From Sphingobium sp. (GTDB lineage Bacteria > Pseudomonadota > Alphaproteobacteria > Sphingomonadales > Sphingomonadaceae): a stretch of DNA of 64,000 nt. The stretch spans positions 463,001-527,000 of the forward strand of contig CP136575.1 in the NCBI GenBank assembly GCA_035196065.1, given 5' to 3'. A program made the position numbers and the translations under genes. Positions 16,959 through 26,379 of this stretch are shown here, in pieces. A model generated the notes under the pieces. That model saw nothing but the letters and a program-made list of their open reading frames with translations, ran no database searches and had not been told where the DNA came from. Within the stretch, counting starts at the first letter, position 1. The number at the start of each line of letters is the position of its first letter.

Positions 16959-18419
16959 TTAATCGCTGCCGAACAGGTCCTGCTGCTTGGAACTTGCAGG
17001 CTTTGCTGCCGCCGGCGCTTTTCCAGCCGACGGCAATGACCCACCAACCAAGACATCAACCGTGCCATCGGCAAAGCGTATCTGCAAATCGCGCGCGGCC
17101 TTTGCGGCGCCGCTGCTGCTGATGGTCTTCCCGTCGGGGCCGGTTACCCTTGCAAAGCCGCGCGCCAATGGGGCTTCGGGATGCAGCGATAGCAGAAGCC
17201 GTTCAAGCCCCGCCAGTCGCGCCCTGCCATCGGCCAGTTGGCGTTGGAGCGGTGCGGGCGACAGCCTTACAGCCTTAAGCCGATCCCCCTGCCGTTCCAG
17301 CGGGCGCTTTAGCAGTGCGGACGTCAATCGGGCGGTGGTTCCGACAAATGCGATCCGCGCCAGATCGGCACGCCTTTCCAGGCCACGCCGCAATTTTTCA
17401 CCAAGCTCGTCGGCGCGCTGCTGCCGGTTTGCGACAATGTCCGTCGCCGCCGGCATCAGGCGCGTCAAATGTGTCAGCCGTTCGCCGGACCGCTGCACCA
17501 ACCGGCGCAAGCCCGATGTCAGTCGCATATCGCAACCGGTCAGCCGCTCCGCGAGATCCAGCCGCACCGGCACCGCCATTTCCGCCGCAGCGCTCGGCGT
17601 TGGCGCACGCAGGTCAGCGGCATAGTCGCACAGGGTGGTATCGGTTTCATGGCCGACGGCAGAGATCAGCGGGATAGGACATTCGGCAACCGCGCGGACA
17701 ACCTCTTCCTCGTTGAACGCCCATAAATCCTCAATCGATCCGCCGCCGCGTGCGACGATCAACAGATCGGGTCGCGCAACTGGTCCATTTTCGGGCAACG
17801 CCGAAAAACCGCGCACGGCAGCGGCAATCTGCGCCGCCGCGCCTTGGCCCTGCACCAGTACCGGCCAAAGCACGACATGACTGGGAAAGCGGTCTTCCAG
17901 CCTGTGCATCATATCGCGGATCACCGCGCCTGTTGGCGAAGTGACGATCCCGATGGTGCGCGGCAGATAGGGTATGGGCTGCTTGCGTTTTCCATCGAAC
18001 AAGCCTTCGGCGGCCAGCCGCGCCTTCAGCTTTTCAAAAAGCAGCATCAGCGCGCCTTCGCCCGCCAATTCAAGCCGGTCGGCGACAATCTGGTAACTCG
18101 ACCGGCCCGGATAGGTGGTGAGCTTGCCGGTTGCGATCACCTCCAGCCCGTCTTCAGGTGCAAAGGGCAGGCGTGCAGCATTGCCTTTCCACATTACGGC
18201 ATCAAGCCGGGCATCGGCATCTTTCAGCCCAAAATAGAGATGCCCCGATGCCGCGCGTTTGAACCCCGAAAGTTCGCCGCGCACGCGCACATGGCCAAAG
18301 CGATCCTCAACCGTACGCTTAAGCGCGCCGGAAATTTCCGACACGGACAGGGCGGGGGCATTGCTGCCTGCCTCGGCCTCGGCTAACAGCCGGGCATTGC
18401 CTTCAAATTCTTGCGTCAC
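16959..18419 (-). CDS. xseA: Exodeoxyribonuclease VII large subunit
   Basis: About 486 aa. OB-fold N-terminal domain ([29 protein letters not shown] form) and catalytic core with [30 protein letters not shown] and ISAVGHETD. With XseB it degrades single-stranded DNA. I place the start at GTG 18419; a longer frame runs to 18533 but would overlap purD deeply. The GTG lies only 13 bases from the purD start on the other strand. Confidence 0.92.
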   Translation of the reverse strand: MTQEFEGNARLLAEAEAGSNAPALSVSEISGALKRTVEDRFGHVRVRGELSGFKRAASGHLYFGLKDADARLDAVMWKGNAARLPFAPEDGLEVIATGKLTTYPGRSSYQIVADRLELAGEGALMLLFEKLKARLAAEGLFDGKRKQPIPYLPRTIGIVTSPTGAVIRDMMHRLEDRFPSHVVLWPVLVQGQGAAAQIAAAVRGFSALPENGPVARPDLLIVARGGGSIEDLWAFNEEEVVRAVAECPIPLISAVGHETDTTLCDYAADLRAPTPSAAAEMAVPVRLDLAERLTGCDMRLTSGLRRLVQRSGERLTHLTRLMPAATDIVANRQQRADELGEKLRRGLERRADLARIAFVGTTARLTSALLKRPLERQGDRLKAVRLSPAPLQRQLADGRARLAGLERLLLSLHPEAPLARGFARVTGPDGKTISSSGAAKAARDLQIRFADGTVDVLVGGSLPSAGKAPAAAKPASSKQQDLFGSD

Positions 18420-18432
18420 GGAGCTTTTTTCT

Positions 18433-19710
18433 TTGCATATCTTGCTGATCGGTTCGGGCGGACGCGAACATGCGCTGGCATGGCGGCTTTCGCAATCGCC
18501 CATGTGCGATAAACTATATGCCGCGCCCGGCAATCCCGGAATTGCGGAGCTTGCGACATGCGTGGCGCTTGATCCGGCGGACCATGCCGCGGTGGAGGCA
18601 TTCTGCCGCGAACATCATGTCGACCTCGTCGTCGTCGGCCCCGAAGCACCATTGGTCGACGGCCTGGGCGATAGCTTGCGCGCGGCGGGGATCAAGGTTT
18701 TCGGCCCCAATGCCAATGCGGCGATCCTCGAAGGATCAAAGGGCTTCGTCAAGGATCTGTGCGCGCGCGAAGGCATACCGACCGCCGCCTATGCGCGGCA
18801 TAGCGACAAGGCAGCCGCACTTGCCGATTTGGCACGCTTTGGCCTGCCCGTGGTGATCAAGGCCGATGGTCTTGCAGCGGGCAAGGGCGTAATCATCGCT
18901 GAAACCGATGCGCAGGCACAGGACGCCATTGAAACCATGTTCGGTGGCGGTTTCGGCGATGCCGGTGCCGAGGTCGTGATCGAGGAGTTTATGACCGGCG
19001 AAGAAGTCAGCTTCTTTGCGATCAGCGACGGCGCCCATGTGATCCCCTTTGGGTCTGCGCAGGATCATAAGCGGGTTGGCGATGGCGATACCGGCCCCAA
19101 TACCGGCGGCATGGGTGCTTATTCACCAGCCCCGGTCTTCACCCCCGCGCTTGAAACTGAGGTGATGGACCGGATCATTCACCCGACGGTGAAGGCCATG
19201 GCACGCGATGGTCGCGCTTATTCGGGCGTGTTTTTTGCAGGCCTGATGCTGACCGACCAAGGCCCGAAACTGATCGAATATAATTGCCGGTTCGGCGATC
19301 CCGAATGCCAGGTACTGATGCTGCGGTTCAAAGGCGACCTTGCCCAGCTGTTGCTTGCAGCGGCTAGCGCAGACGGGCTTGCGGCGATTGAGCGCCCGCA
19401 ACTTTCACCCGACACGGCACTGACGGTCGTAATGGCTGCCAAGGGCTATCCCGGCACCCCGGAAAAGGGCGGCGCCATCGCAATTGGCGATATCGGCGCC
19501 GCACAGATATTCCATGCCGGAACCGCACTCAACGGCGGACAGCTTGTCGCCAATGGTGGCCGCGTATTGAACGTCACTGCACATGGACAATCGGTCACCG
19601 CCGCACAGGCAGCGGCTTATGCCGCGGTCGATGCCATCGATTTCCCGACGGGTTTCTGCCGCCGTGACATTGGCTGGCGCGAGGTCGCGCGCGAAAAGGC
19701 AGCAGGCTGA
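18433..19710 (+). CDS. purD: Phosphoribosylamine-glycine ligase (GARS)
   Basis: About 425 aa, family length. It begins at TTG 18433 ([19 protein letters not shown]), the standard N-terminal dinucleotide-like loop, with GGAG ten bases upstream. The ATP-grasp core has [29 protein letters not shown] and [14 protein letters not shown]; the C-terminal VVMAAKGYP is present. Second step of purine synthesis. The start choice is forced by the divergent xseA gene. Confidence 0.93.
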   Translation: MHILLIGSGGREHALAWRLSQSPMCDKLYAAPGNPGIAELATCVALDPADHAAVEAFCREHHVDLVVVGPEAPLVDGLGDSLRAAGIKVFGPNANAAILEGSKGFVKDLCAREGIPTAAYARHSDKAAALADLARFGLPVVIKADGLAAGKGVIIAETDAQAQDAIETMFGGGFGDAGAEVVIEEFMTGEEVSFFAISDGAHVIPFGSAQDHKRVGDGDTGPNTGGMGAYSPAPVFTPALETEVMDRIIHPTVKAMARDGRAYSGVFFAGLMLTDQGPKLIEYNCRFGDPECQVLMLRFKGDLAQLLLAAASADGLAAIERPQLSPDTALTVVMAAKGYPGTPEKGGAIAIGDIGAAQIFHAGTALNGGQLVANGGRVLNVTAHGQSVTAAQAAAYAAVDAIDFPTGFCRRDIGWREVAREKAAG

Positions 19711-19711
19711 A

Positions 19712-19978
19712 ATGGCCGGTGATCCCGTTTTTGACTGGGTCGCCTTTGTCTTGGGGGTCGTGGCAGGCTTTGGCGCCTGTTTTATGTTGATGCGCCGGAA
19801 AGGGCGGGTGTCTGCGCCGCCCCCGCCGATCGCACCTATTGAGTTACCGCCTGAATTGCGGGCGATTGTACTACGCTACCGCGCCGAAGGCAGGGCGATT
19901 GACGCGGTTAAAATCGTGCGGGAACGGATGGGCTGCGACCTTCGCACCGCACGACATCTGGTCGACCATGTCCGTTGA
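19712..19978 (+). CDS. Small membrane protein with L7/L12-like C-terminal segment
   Basis: 88 aa: one N-terminal helix (WVAFVLGVVAGFGACFMLM), a Pro-rich linker, then AIDAVKIVRERMGCDLRTARHLVDHV, which resembles the C-terminal domain of ribosomal protein L7/L12 (KxVRExTGLGLKEAKxLVD). The role is unknown. ATG follows the purD stop by one base, so it is probably cotranslated with purD. Confidence 0.7.
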   Translation: MAGDPVFDWVAFVLGVVAGFGACFMLMRRKGRVSAPPPPIAPIELPPELRAIVLRYRAEGRAIDAVKIVRERMGCDLRTARHLVDHVR

Positions 19979-20099
19979 AACGGCCACTGGACAGCGCAAA
20001 CAGGCTGGCTAAGGTGCGATTGAGGGAATTGCCGCGCATCTTGCGCACCGACTTTACGGGCAGACGCCATGGCGGGCCCGAGGTTTGAGGGGAAGTCCG

Positions 20100-20798
20100 A
20101 TGGATTCGAATATCTTGATTTTCATTGTTGTCGCATTGGCGCTGGTTGCCATTCTGTATTTTGCCTGGCCCCGCAAAAAGGCCGAGCCGCCCCGGATCGA
20201 GAAACCGGCAGAACCGATTGCGCCGCGCGAAATATCGCCGGCGCCCGAGCCGGAACCCGTCGCCCAATCACCTGCAAAGGTCGCCAAAGCTGTCGCTCCA
20301 AAAGCGGCCAAGAAGGCGCCGGCCGCCGCCAAGGCAGTGCCCAAGGCTACAGCGAAAAAGGTTCCGCCCAAGCCGGCCGCTGCCGAGACAGCCAAGGCCG
20401 CAAAACCGGCTGCAAAACCGGCCACTGCAACCGCTAAGCCAAAAGCAGCGCGCGCCGCAAAGGCCGCGGCACCGGCCAAGGAAAAGCCAGCGCCCAAGCC
20501 GGCAGCGGCGGTCAAAACTGCTCCGGCAGCACCACAAATTCCGGATGACATTGCACTGCTGAAGGGTGTCGGCCCGAAACTGGTCGTCTTGTTGCAATCA
20601 ATGGGCGTGACCAGCCTTGAACAGATTGCAACATGGTCGGCTGCCGATGTCACCGAAATCGATTCAAAACTGGGCGCTTTTGCCGGCCGCATCAAACGTG
20701 ACAATTGGGTCGATCAGGCCAAGCTGTTGAGCGCCGGTGACATTGCCGGATTTGAAAAGAAATATGGTTCACTGGGCAGCGAAATCGCAAAAGGCTGA
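20100..20798 (+). CDS. Membrane-anchored protein with Ala/Pro/Lys linker and helix-hairpin-helix domain
   Basis: About 232 aa. An N-terminal helix (NILIFIVVALALVAILYFAW) is followed by about 120 residues almost entirely Ala, Pro and Lys, then a C-terminal HhH-type domain (DDIALLKGVGPKLVVLLQSMGVTS, about 152-230, continuing GRIKRDNWVDQAKLL). The last domain is shared with the NuoE-like HhH family and may bind nucleic acid or protein. GAGGGGAAG is the ribosome site. Confidence 0.75.
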   Translation: MDSNILIFIVVALALVAILYFAWPRKKAEPPRIEKPAEPIAPREISPAPEPEPVAQSPAKVAKAVAPKAAKKAPAAAKAVPKATAKKVPPKPAAAETAKAAKPAAKPATATAKPKAARAAKAAAPAKEKPAPKPAAAVKTAPAAPQIPDDIALLKGVGPKLVVLLQSMGVTSLEQIATWSAADVTEIDSKLGAFAGRIKRDNWVDQAKLLSAGDIAGFEKKYGSLGSEIAKG

Positions 20799-20816
20799 AT
20801 AACGCAGAGAGCGAAG

Positions 20817-20838
20817 GGGCATCCTTAGCGGTGCCCCG
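20817..20838. terminator. Weak hairpin between convergent genes
   Basis: GGGGCA (20817-20822) and TGCCCC (20833-20838) pair over a ten-base loop between the HhH protein and the CorC-like gene. No T run follows on either strand, so termination is uncertain. Confidence 0.3.
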
Positions 20839-20840
20839 AC

Positions 20841-22151
20841 TTACCGGTCGCTATTCATCCGGCGCACGCGCAGCTTGTCGATCTTGCGACCGTCCATGTC
20901 CACCACTTCAAAGTGCCAGCCGCTGTCGGTGAAGGCCTCACCCTCTTCCGGCAAATGGCGCAGGATGTGGAGCACATGGCCGGCGGCGGTGGCATAATCA
21001 CGATCTTCGGGAAGCGGGATGTCCAGCGCCTGCGCCATGGCGTCGGCCGCCATCCCGCCATCGATCAGCATCGAGCCGTCGTCGAGCATGACGATATTTG
21101 CAGCGCTTCCCTGTTCCTGATCCGACGCAAATTCGCCCGCGATTGCCGCCAGCAGGTCGTTGGGCGTCACAATCCCCTCGAAATGGCCATATTCGTCATG
21201 GACAAGCAGCATCGGCACTTCTGACCGGCGCAGGATTTCGAGCGCATCCATTGCGTCAAGCTGGTCCGGAACGATTTCTGCCTTGCGCATCATCATGCGC
21301 AGTTCCAGCGGACGACCCTCTATCTGGGCGGCAACGATATCGCGCGCCTGCACCACGCCCAATATGTCATCGACACTATCACCCATCACCGGCAGCCTTG
21401 TGTGCGGCGAATTGAGCAAGCGGTCGCGGATAGTTTCGGCGCTGGCATCGGCGGCAATCGTGTCGACTACGGTCCGCGGCGTCATGACTTCGCGCACTGG
21501 CCGATCGGCAAGCCGGACCACGCCAGAAATCACCTTATGCTCATGTTCTTCGATGATACCGGCATGCGTGGCTTCGGTAAAAACGACCTTGAGTTCTTCG
21601 GTCGTCAGGGCATCGCGATTATCTCTGTCGAGACCGAGCAAGCGGAAGAAAATGCTGCTGGAGGCATCAAGCAGCCACACAAAGGGCGCGGCAATCCAGG
21701 CGAGCCACAGCATCGGCCGCGCGACCATCCGCGCAATCCGTTCAGGTGCAACCAGCGCCAATTGCTTCGGCACCAGTTCGCCAACCACCAAAGAGGCATA
21801 GGTTGTCAGCCCGATGACCAGGCCAAAGCCCAGCGTATCGGCCCATTCGCGATTGGCACCCAAGGCGGCAAGCCTTTCCCCTGTCGGACCGCCCAGGCTG
21901 GCCCCCGAATAGGCACCGGCGATAATCCCGATCAGCGTTATCCCGATCTGCACCGTCGACAGAAATTTGCCCGGATCCTTGGACAGCTCAAGCGCGGTAG
22001 CCGCGCCGCTGCTGCCTGCATCTGCCATGGCCTGCAAGCGCGCAGGGCGGGATGAGACAATGGCAAGTTCCGACATGGCGAACAGGCCGTTCAGCCCGAT
22101 CAGCGCGAGAATGATGACAACGTCTATCCAGGGAAAAGGTGCAGGGTCCAT
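20841..22151 (-). CDS. CNNM/CorC (HlyC) family transporter-like protein with CBS pair
   Basis: About 436 aa. N-terminal DUF21 membrane domain (residues 1-190; the GLNGLFAMSELAIVSSRPARL start is characteristic), two CBS domains (about 205-330; VMTPRTVVDTI...TRLPVMGD, DEYGHFEGIVTPNDL) and a C-terminal CorC_HlyC domain (about 345-430). Family members affect Mg2+ or Co2+ handling. ATG 22151 is taken; an earlier GTG is possible. Confidence 0.88.
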   Translation of the reverse strand: MDPAPFPWIDVVIILALIGLNGLFAMSELAIVSSRPARLQAMADAGSSGAATALELSKDPGKFLSTVQIGITLIGIIAGAYSGASLGGPTGERLAALGANREWADTLGFGLVIGLTTYASLVVGELVPKQLALVAPERIARMVARPMLWLAWIAAPFVWLLDASSSIFFRLLGLDRDNRDALTTEELKVVFTEATHAGIIEEHEHKVISGVVRLADRPVREVMTPRTVVDTIAADASAETIRDRLLNSPHTRLPVMGDSVDDILGVVQARDIVAAQIEGRPLELRMMMRKAEIVPDQLDAMDALEILRRSEVPMLLVHDEYGHFEGIVTPNDLLAAIAGEFASDQEQGSAANIVMLDDGSMLIDGGMAADAMAQALDIPLPEDRDYATAAGHVLHILRHLPEEGEAFTDSGWHFEVVDMDGRKIDKLRVRRMNSDR

Positions 22152-22270
22152 TATGCCCACCCGCTTTATCGCAGCAAGGCCTTTGGGGCAAGCCGGTCCG
22201 CGTCGGCCTTCCGGCTGCGCATCGAATTGCTGTGGTGACAGTGGCGCCGCATCGTCTTAAGCGGGCGAGG

Positions 22271-23170
22271 ATGTCCCGCACAACCAGCCCCGCTACCGCC
22301 TTTGCCGTTGCCGCCGCCGGAATCGGTTTTTTCTCGCTGATGGATGTAGCGATGAAGGATCTTTCGATCGCCTTGGGGGCCTATAATGCGGTGATTTGGC
22401 GCAACATGGCCGGAGCCATTTTTGCCGGCGCACTGTTCCTCTTCGCGCGGCAGGGTTGGCCGGACCGAAGCGCATTGCGGCTCCATGCCTGGCGCAGTCT
22501 GGTTGTCGCCATCATGGCGATCAGCTTTTTCTGGGCGATCGCGCGCCTTCCCTTAGCCGAGGCGATCGGCCTGTCCTTCATCGCGCCGGTAATCGCGCTG
22601 TTCCTTGCGGCCATTCTGCTAGGTGAGAAGATCGGGCGAGAGGCGATCATCGCGTCAGTCGCCGGATTGGCGGGCGTTGCCGTGATCCTGTTTGGCAAAT
22701 TCAGCGGCCATTACAGCCGCGAAGCGCTTTGGGGGGTCGCAGCGGTGCTGTTTTCTGCGGTTGTCTTTGCCTATAATCTGATCCTTGCACGGCAGCAGGC
22801 ACAGATTGCCGGACCGATTGAAATCGCCTTTTTCCAGAATTTGCTCACGGCATCGATCCTCGCGCTGGCCGCACCCTGGCTGCTTGAACCCCTGCCGATG
22901 GCGAAGCTACCGATACTGAGCGGCGCTGCGCTCCTCGCGATCCTTTCGCTGCTGCTTTTAAGCTGGGCCTATGCACGCGCAGAGGCGCAGGTCCTTATTC
23001 CGGTCGAATATACCGGCTTTGTCTGGGCCGCGATTTTCGGCTGGCTGTTCTTCGCGGAGCCGGTCACTGTGTGGACCATTGCGGGTACCGCATTGATTGT
23101 TGCGGGATCGCTTGTCGCCGCACGTGTAAAACCTGAACCTATTAATCAAGTCGAAATGGCTTCGACCTAG
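22271..23170 (+). CDS. EamA/DMT-family transporter
   Basis: About 299 aa with ten hydrophobic segments in two EamA halves (about 15-145 and 155-285). The first half begins PATAFAVAAAGIGFFSLMDVAMK, the second GPIEIAFFQNLLTASILALAA. It is an inner-membrane exporter or importer of small metabolites; substrate unknown. I choose ATG 22271 because earlier starts run into the divergent CorC gene. Confidence 0.85.
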   Translation: MSRTTSPATAFAVAAAGIGFFSLMDVAMKDLSIALGAYNAVIWRNMAGAIFAGALFLFARQGWPDRSALRLHAWRSLVVAIMAISFFWAIARLPLAEAIGLSFIAPVIALFLAAILLGEKIGREAIIASVAGLAGVAVILFGKFSGHYSREALWGVAAVLFSAVVFAYNLILARQQAQIAGPIEIAFFQNLLTASILALAAPWLLEPLPMAKLPILSGAALLAILSLLLLSWAYARAEAQVLIPVEYTGFVWAAIFGWLFFAEPVTVWTIAGTALIVAGSLVAARVKPEPINQVEMAST

Positions 23171-23212
23171 AGATTGGCCTAAGCCGCACGGGGAACGCGG
23201 GAAAGGGACCGG

Positions 23213-24139
23213 TTGAAACTGATGGAATTCATCGAGGCGATAAGCCGCAAAGCCGGCGGCTGGGCGCATGAACGCGCCGCGCAAGGCATATTGAACACCC
23301 CCCCGATTGTCCCGCAGGATGACGGGCTGATCCTGTTTTCGATGATCGGTACCGCAGTCTTGCTGCCCTATCTTGTTGCGGCCAAATCGCTCCATCACCA
23401 TCTGCCGCGCGGCAAGGTTGTGCTGCTCGACGATGGCACGCTGACCGCTGAAGATCGGGACGTGCTGGCCCTGCATTGCGGTAATCCACACATCCTCGAC
23501 AAGGCCAAGGTCGACACCACACCCTGCCCGCGCAACAATTGCTGGGAACGGCTGATCTCGATCCTCGATCTGCGCAGCGACCATTATGTGATCCAGCTCG
23601 ATTCCGACACGGTAACGACAGGCCCGGTTCCGGAAGTTGCGGCGGCAATCGATGCCAATCGCAGCTTCACTTTGGCGGGCGGCGTGGACGAGGCGCAATA
23701 TGGGTTTCGCAGTGCCGCTGAACTGTCCCACATCTTCCATGCCAATGGCCCGACGACGGACCATGTACAGGCGCAGGCGGAGGCAGCAATGAAGACGCTG
23801 CCCGATGGCGATCGCAGCCGCTATATTCGGGGTTGTGCCGGCTTTGCAGGCTTCGCTCGCCACAATGACGGCAGGGCCACCGTGGCCCGGTTCAGCGCGG
23901 CGATGGACGAACGGCTGGGCGACATCTGGCGGCAATGGGGCAGCGAACAGGTTGCATCCAACTGGGTGATCGCCAACGATCCGGATCCTCTGCAACTACC
24001 CTATGACCGGTACATCAACCATTGGGACGAACCGATGCCGGATGATCCCGCCTTCCTCCACTTTATCGGCACCTACCGTTATCGCTGGGGCAATTATGCG
24101 CGCGCCACAAAAGCCGCGATCCATCGGCTGAAAGGCTGA
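23213..24139 (+). CDS. Glycosyltransferase-like protein with DSD motif
   Basis: 308 aa. The nucleotide-sugar-like segment YVIQLDSDTVTTGPVPEV (about 125-142) carries a D-x-D. LLDDGTLTAEDRDVL and NHWDEPMPDDPAFLHFIGTYRYR are other recognisable stretches. No signal peptide. I judge it a GT-A fold transferase by the DxD, but the sugar and acceptor are unknown. The start is TTG 23213 (AAGGG five bases upstream); ATG 23222 is the alternative. Confidence 0.6.
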   Translation: MKLMEFIEAISRKAGGWAHERAAQGILNTPPIVPQDDGLILFSMIGTAVLLPYLVAAKSLHHHLPRGKVVLLDDGTLTAEDRDVLALHCGNPHILDKAKVDTTPCPRNNCWERLISILDLRSDHYVIQLDSDTVTTGPVPEVAAAIDANRSFTLAGGVDEAQYGFRSAAELSHIFHANGPTTDHVQAQAEAAMKTLPDGDRSRYIRGCAGFAGFARHNDGRATVARFSAAMDERLGDIWRQWGSEQVASNWVIANDPDPLQLPYDRYINHWDEPMPDDPAFLHFIGTYRYRWGNYARATKAAIHRLKG

Positions 24140-24197
24140 TCGTCCGGTTCGGCCGGAGCCATGTTCGCTATTGCCATTGACCCTTGGGATGACTCGC

Positions 24198-24215
24198 TTT
24201 AATCGCTCGATTAAA
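24198..24215. promoter_or_regulatory. Perfect palindrome, probable TetR operator
   Basis: TTTAATCG (24198-24205), CT, CGATTAAA (24208-24215), ending 22 bases before the thiolase ATG. The size and symmetry suit a TetR-family site. Control by the TetR gene at 27315, at the end of the same gene run, is inferred. Confidence 0.55.
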
Positions 24216-24237
24216 CCATTCCACAAGGAGTTTCCTC

Positions 24238-25407
24238 ATGGCCACAGCCTATATTGTCGATGCCGTCCGTACTGCCGGTGGCAAGCGCGGCGGCAAGCTT
24301 GCCGGTGTGCACCCGGTTGATCTTGGTGCCGCCGTTTTCGATGCAATTGCCGACCGCAATGATTTCGATCCGGCCGCAATCGACGATGTGATCACCGGCT
24401 GCGTATCGCAGGGTGGCCAGCAGACGATGGACCTTGGCCGCAACGCCGTGCTCGCATCGAAATTGCCTGACAGCATTCCTGCCGTCACGATCGACCGCCA
24501 GTGCGGTTCATCGCAGCAGGCAATGATGTTCGCTGCCCAAGCCGTGATGTCGGGCACGCAGGACATCGTCCTTGCCAGCGGCATCGAAAGCATGACGCGC
24601 GTGCCGATGGGCGCGGTCGCGACCTTGTTCATGAAGGATGGCCTCGGCCATTACAAATCGCCCCGCCTTGAGGAAAAATATCCCGGCATCATGTTCAGCC
24701 AGTTCGTCGGCGCCGAAATGATCGTCAAGAAGCATGGATTCACCAAGGACGATCTCGATGCCTATGCATTTGAAAGCCACAAGCGCGCCAAGGCAGCAAC
24801 CGAAGCTGGCCATTTCAAGCGCGAGATCATCGGCGTCGAGATTGAAACCCCCGAAGGCAAGCAAATCCACCTTGTCGATGAAGGCATCCGTTTCGACGCG
24901 ACGCTGGAAGGCATTGCCGGCGTCAAACTGCTTCAGGAAGGTGGCGCGATCACCGCAGCCTCCAGCTCACAAATTTGCGATGGCGCCTCGGCCGCGCTGA
25001 TTGTTTCCGAACAGGCGCTGAAAGATCATGGCCTGACGCCCCGCGCGCGCATCCACCATATTTCGGTGACTGCAGGCGATCCGGTCATCATGCTCGAAGA
25101 ACCCCTCTTCGCCACCGAAAAGGCGCTGAAAAAGGCTGGCATGAAGATTGAAGATATCGACGCCTATGAAGTTAATGAGGCTTTCGCGCCGGTGCCGCTG
25201 GCATGGATGAAATATCTGGGTGCATCGCATGATCGCCTCAACATGCATGGCGGCGCAATCGCGCTTGGCCATCCCTTGGGCGCTTCAGGCACCAAGCTGA
25301 TGGCAACTTTGCTCGGCGTGCTCGACGCGACCGGCGGAAAATATGGCCTGCAGACGATGTGCGAAGGTGGCGGCCAAGCCAACGTCACCATCATCGAGCG
25401 GCTTTGA
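24238..25407 (+). CDS. Acetyl-CoA C-acyltransferase (thiolase)
   Basis: 389 aa. Active Cys89 in DRQCGSSQQAMM, and the two C-terminal motifs GHPLGASG (His) and CEGGGQANVTIIE (second Cys) are intact. It splits 3-ketoacyl-CoA to acetyl-CoA and shortened acyl-CoA. Starts from a perfect AAGGAG site. First of three enzyme genes (dehydrogenase and hydratase follow) that together make a beta-oxidation-like set. Confidence 0.93.
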   Translation: MATAYIVDAVRTAGGKRGGKLAGVHPVDLGAAVFDAIADRNDFDPAAIDDVITGCVSQGGQQTMDLGRNAVLASKLPDSIPAVTIDRQCGSSQQAMMFAAQAVMSGTQDIVLASGIESMTRVPMGAVATLFMKDGLGHYKSPRLEEKYPGIMFSQFVGAEMIVKKHGFTKDDLDAYAFESHKRAKAATEAGHFKREIIGVEIETPEGKQIHLVDEGIRFDATLEGIAGVKLLQEGGAITAASSSQICDGASAALIVSEQALKDHGLTPRARIHHISVTAGDPVIMLEEPLFATEKALKKAGMKIEDIDAYEVNEAFAPVPLAWMKYLGASHDRLNMHGGAIALGHPLGASGTKLMATLLGVLDATGGKYGLQTMCEGGGQANVTIIERL

Positions 25408-25416
25408 CTTGATTCT

Positions 25417-25438
25417 CCCCTCCCGCACGCGGGAGGGG
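25417..25438. repeat. REP-like palindrome (CCCCTCCCGC family)
   Basis: CCCCTCCCGC, AC, GCGGGAGGGG: perfect ten-base arms between thiolase and dehydrogenase. A near copy is at 26254-26275. Confidence 0.75.
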
Positions 25439-25461
25439 CAGACAAACTAAAGGAGATACCA

Positions 25462-26244
25462 ATGATACTCGATTCATCCGTTGCAGCGGTCGTCACCGGG
25501 GGCGCATCCGGCTTGGGTGCCGCCACCGCACGCGCACTGGCCGCGAAGGGCGTAAAGGTTGCGCTTTTCGATCTTAATGAAGAAAAGGGCACTGCCCTTG
25601 CCGCTGAACTGGGCGGCGTGTTCTGCAAAGTCAATGTGACCAGCGACGAAGAAGTCGATGCTGCCTTTGCCAAGGCGCGCGAGGCGCATGGCCAGGAACG
25701 CATTCTGGTAAACTGCGCTGGCGTTGGCAATGCGATCAAGACTGCCAGCCGGTCAAAGGAAGATGGCTCGGTGAAGCATTTCCCGATTTCCGCCTTCGAC
25801 TGGATCGTCCAGATCAACCTGATCGGCACCTTCCGCTGCATCGCCAAATCGGCGGCCGGCATGCTGACACTTGAACCGCAGGCCGATGGCGATCGCGGCG
25901 CGATCGTCAACACCGCCAGCGTCGCGGCCGAAGACGGACAGATGGGCCAGGCCGCCTATTCGGCGTCAAAGGCTGGCGTTGTCGGCATGACCCTGCCGAT
26001 CGCACGCGATCTTGCCGGAGAGGCGATCCGCGTCAACACCATCCTGCCCGGCATTTTCGATACGCCGCTGCTCGCCGGTGCGCCGCAAAATGTGCGCGAC
26101 GCCCTTGGCGCGTCGGTCCCTTATCCGAAGCGCCTTGGCCAGCCGGAAGAATATGCAAAGCTCGCCATGTGCATGATCGAGACGAGCTATTTCAATGGTG
26201 AAGACGTCCGCCTTGACGGCGCCATTCGCATGGCACCGCGTTGA
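25462..26244 (+). CDS. SDR 3-hydroxyacyl-CoA dehydrogenase (type 10-like)
   Basis: 260 aa short-chain dehydrogenase. Cofactor loop TGGASGLGAATARAL, NCAGV and the catalytic pair in NTASVAAEDGQMGQAAYSASK. The closest recognisable relatives are the HSD17B10-type 3-hydroxyacyl-CoA dehydrogenases, which oxidise 3-hydroxyacyl-CoA with NAD+. AAAGGAG precedes the ATG. Confidence 0.88.
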   Translation: MILDSSVAAVVTGGASGLGAATARALAAKGVKVALFDLNEEKGTALAAELGGVFCKVNVTSDEEVDAAFAKAREAHGQERILVNCAGVGNAIKTASRSKEDGSVKHFPISAFDWIVQINLIGTFRCIAKSAAGMLTLEPQADGDRGAIVNTASVAAEDGQMGQAAYSASKAGVVGMTLPIARDLAGEAIRVNTILPGIFDTPLLAGAPQNVRDALGASVPYPKRLGQPEEYAKLAMCMIETSYFNGEDVRLDGAIRMAPR

Positions 26245-26253
26245 TCCATCAAG

Positions 26254-26275
26254 CCCCTCCCGCATGCGGGAGGGG
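26254..26275. repeat. REP-like palindrome, second copy
   Basis: CCCCTCCCGC, AT, GCGGGAGGGG after the dehydrogenase gene, same arms as 25417-25438. Confidence 0.75.
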
Positions 26276-26336
26276 ATGGGGAGGGCGGTAAAAGCACGCC
26301 CCGGCATTTGGCCGGACAAAGCTTGCCCCTCCCTCA

Positions 26337-26357
26337 CCCTTCCGGCATTCGGAAGGG
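26337..26357. repeat. Palindrome CCCTTCCG/CGGAAGGG
   Basis: Eight-base arms around GCATT, a variant of the same GC-rich hairpin family, just before the enoyl-CoA hydratase gene. Confidence 0.6.
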
Positions 26358-26379
26358 CATTCGCTGGAGGAGAGGCCAA

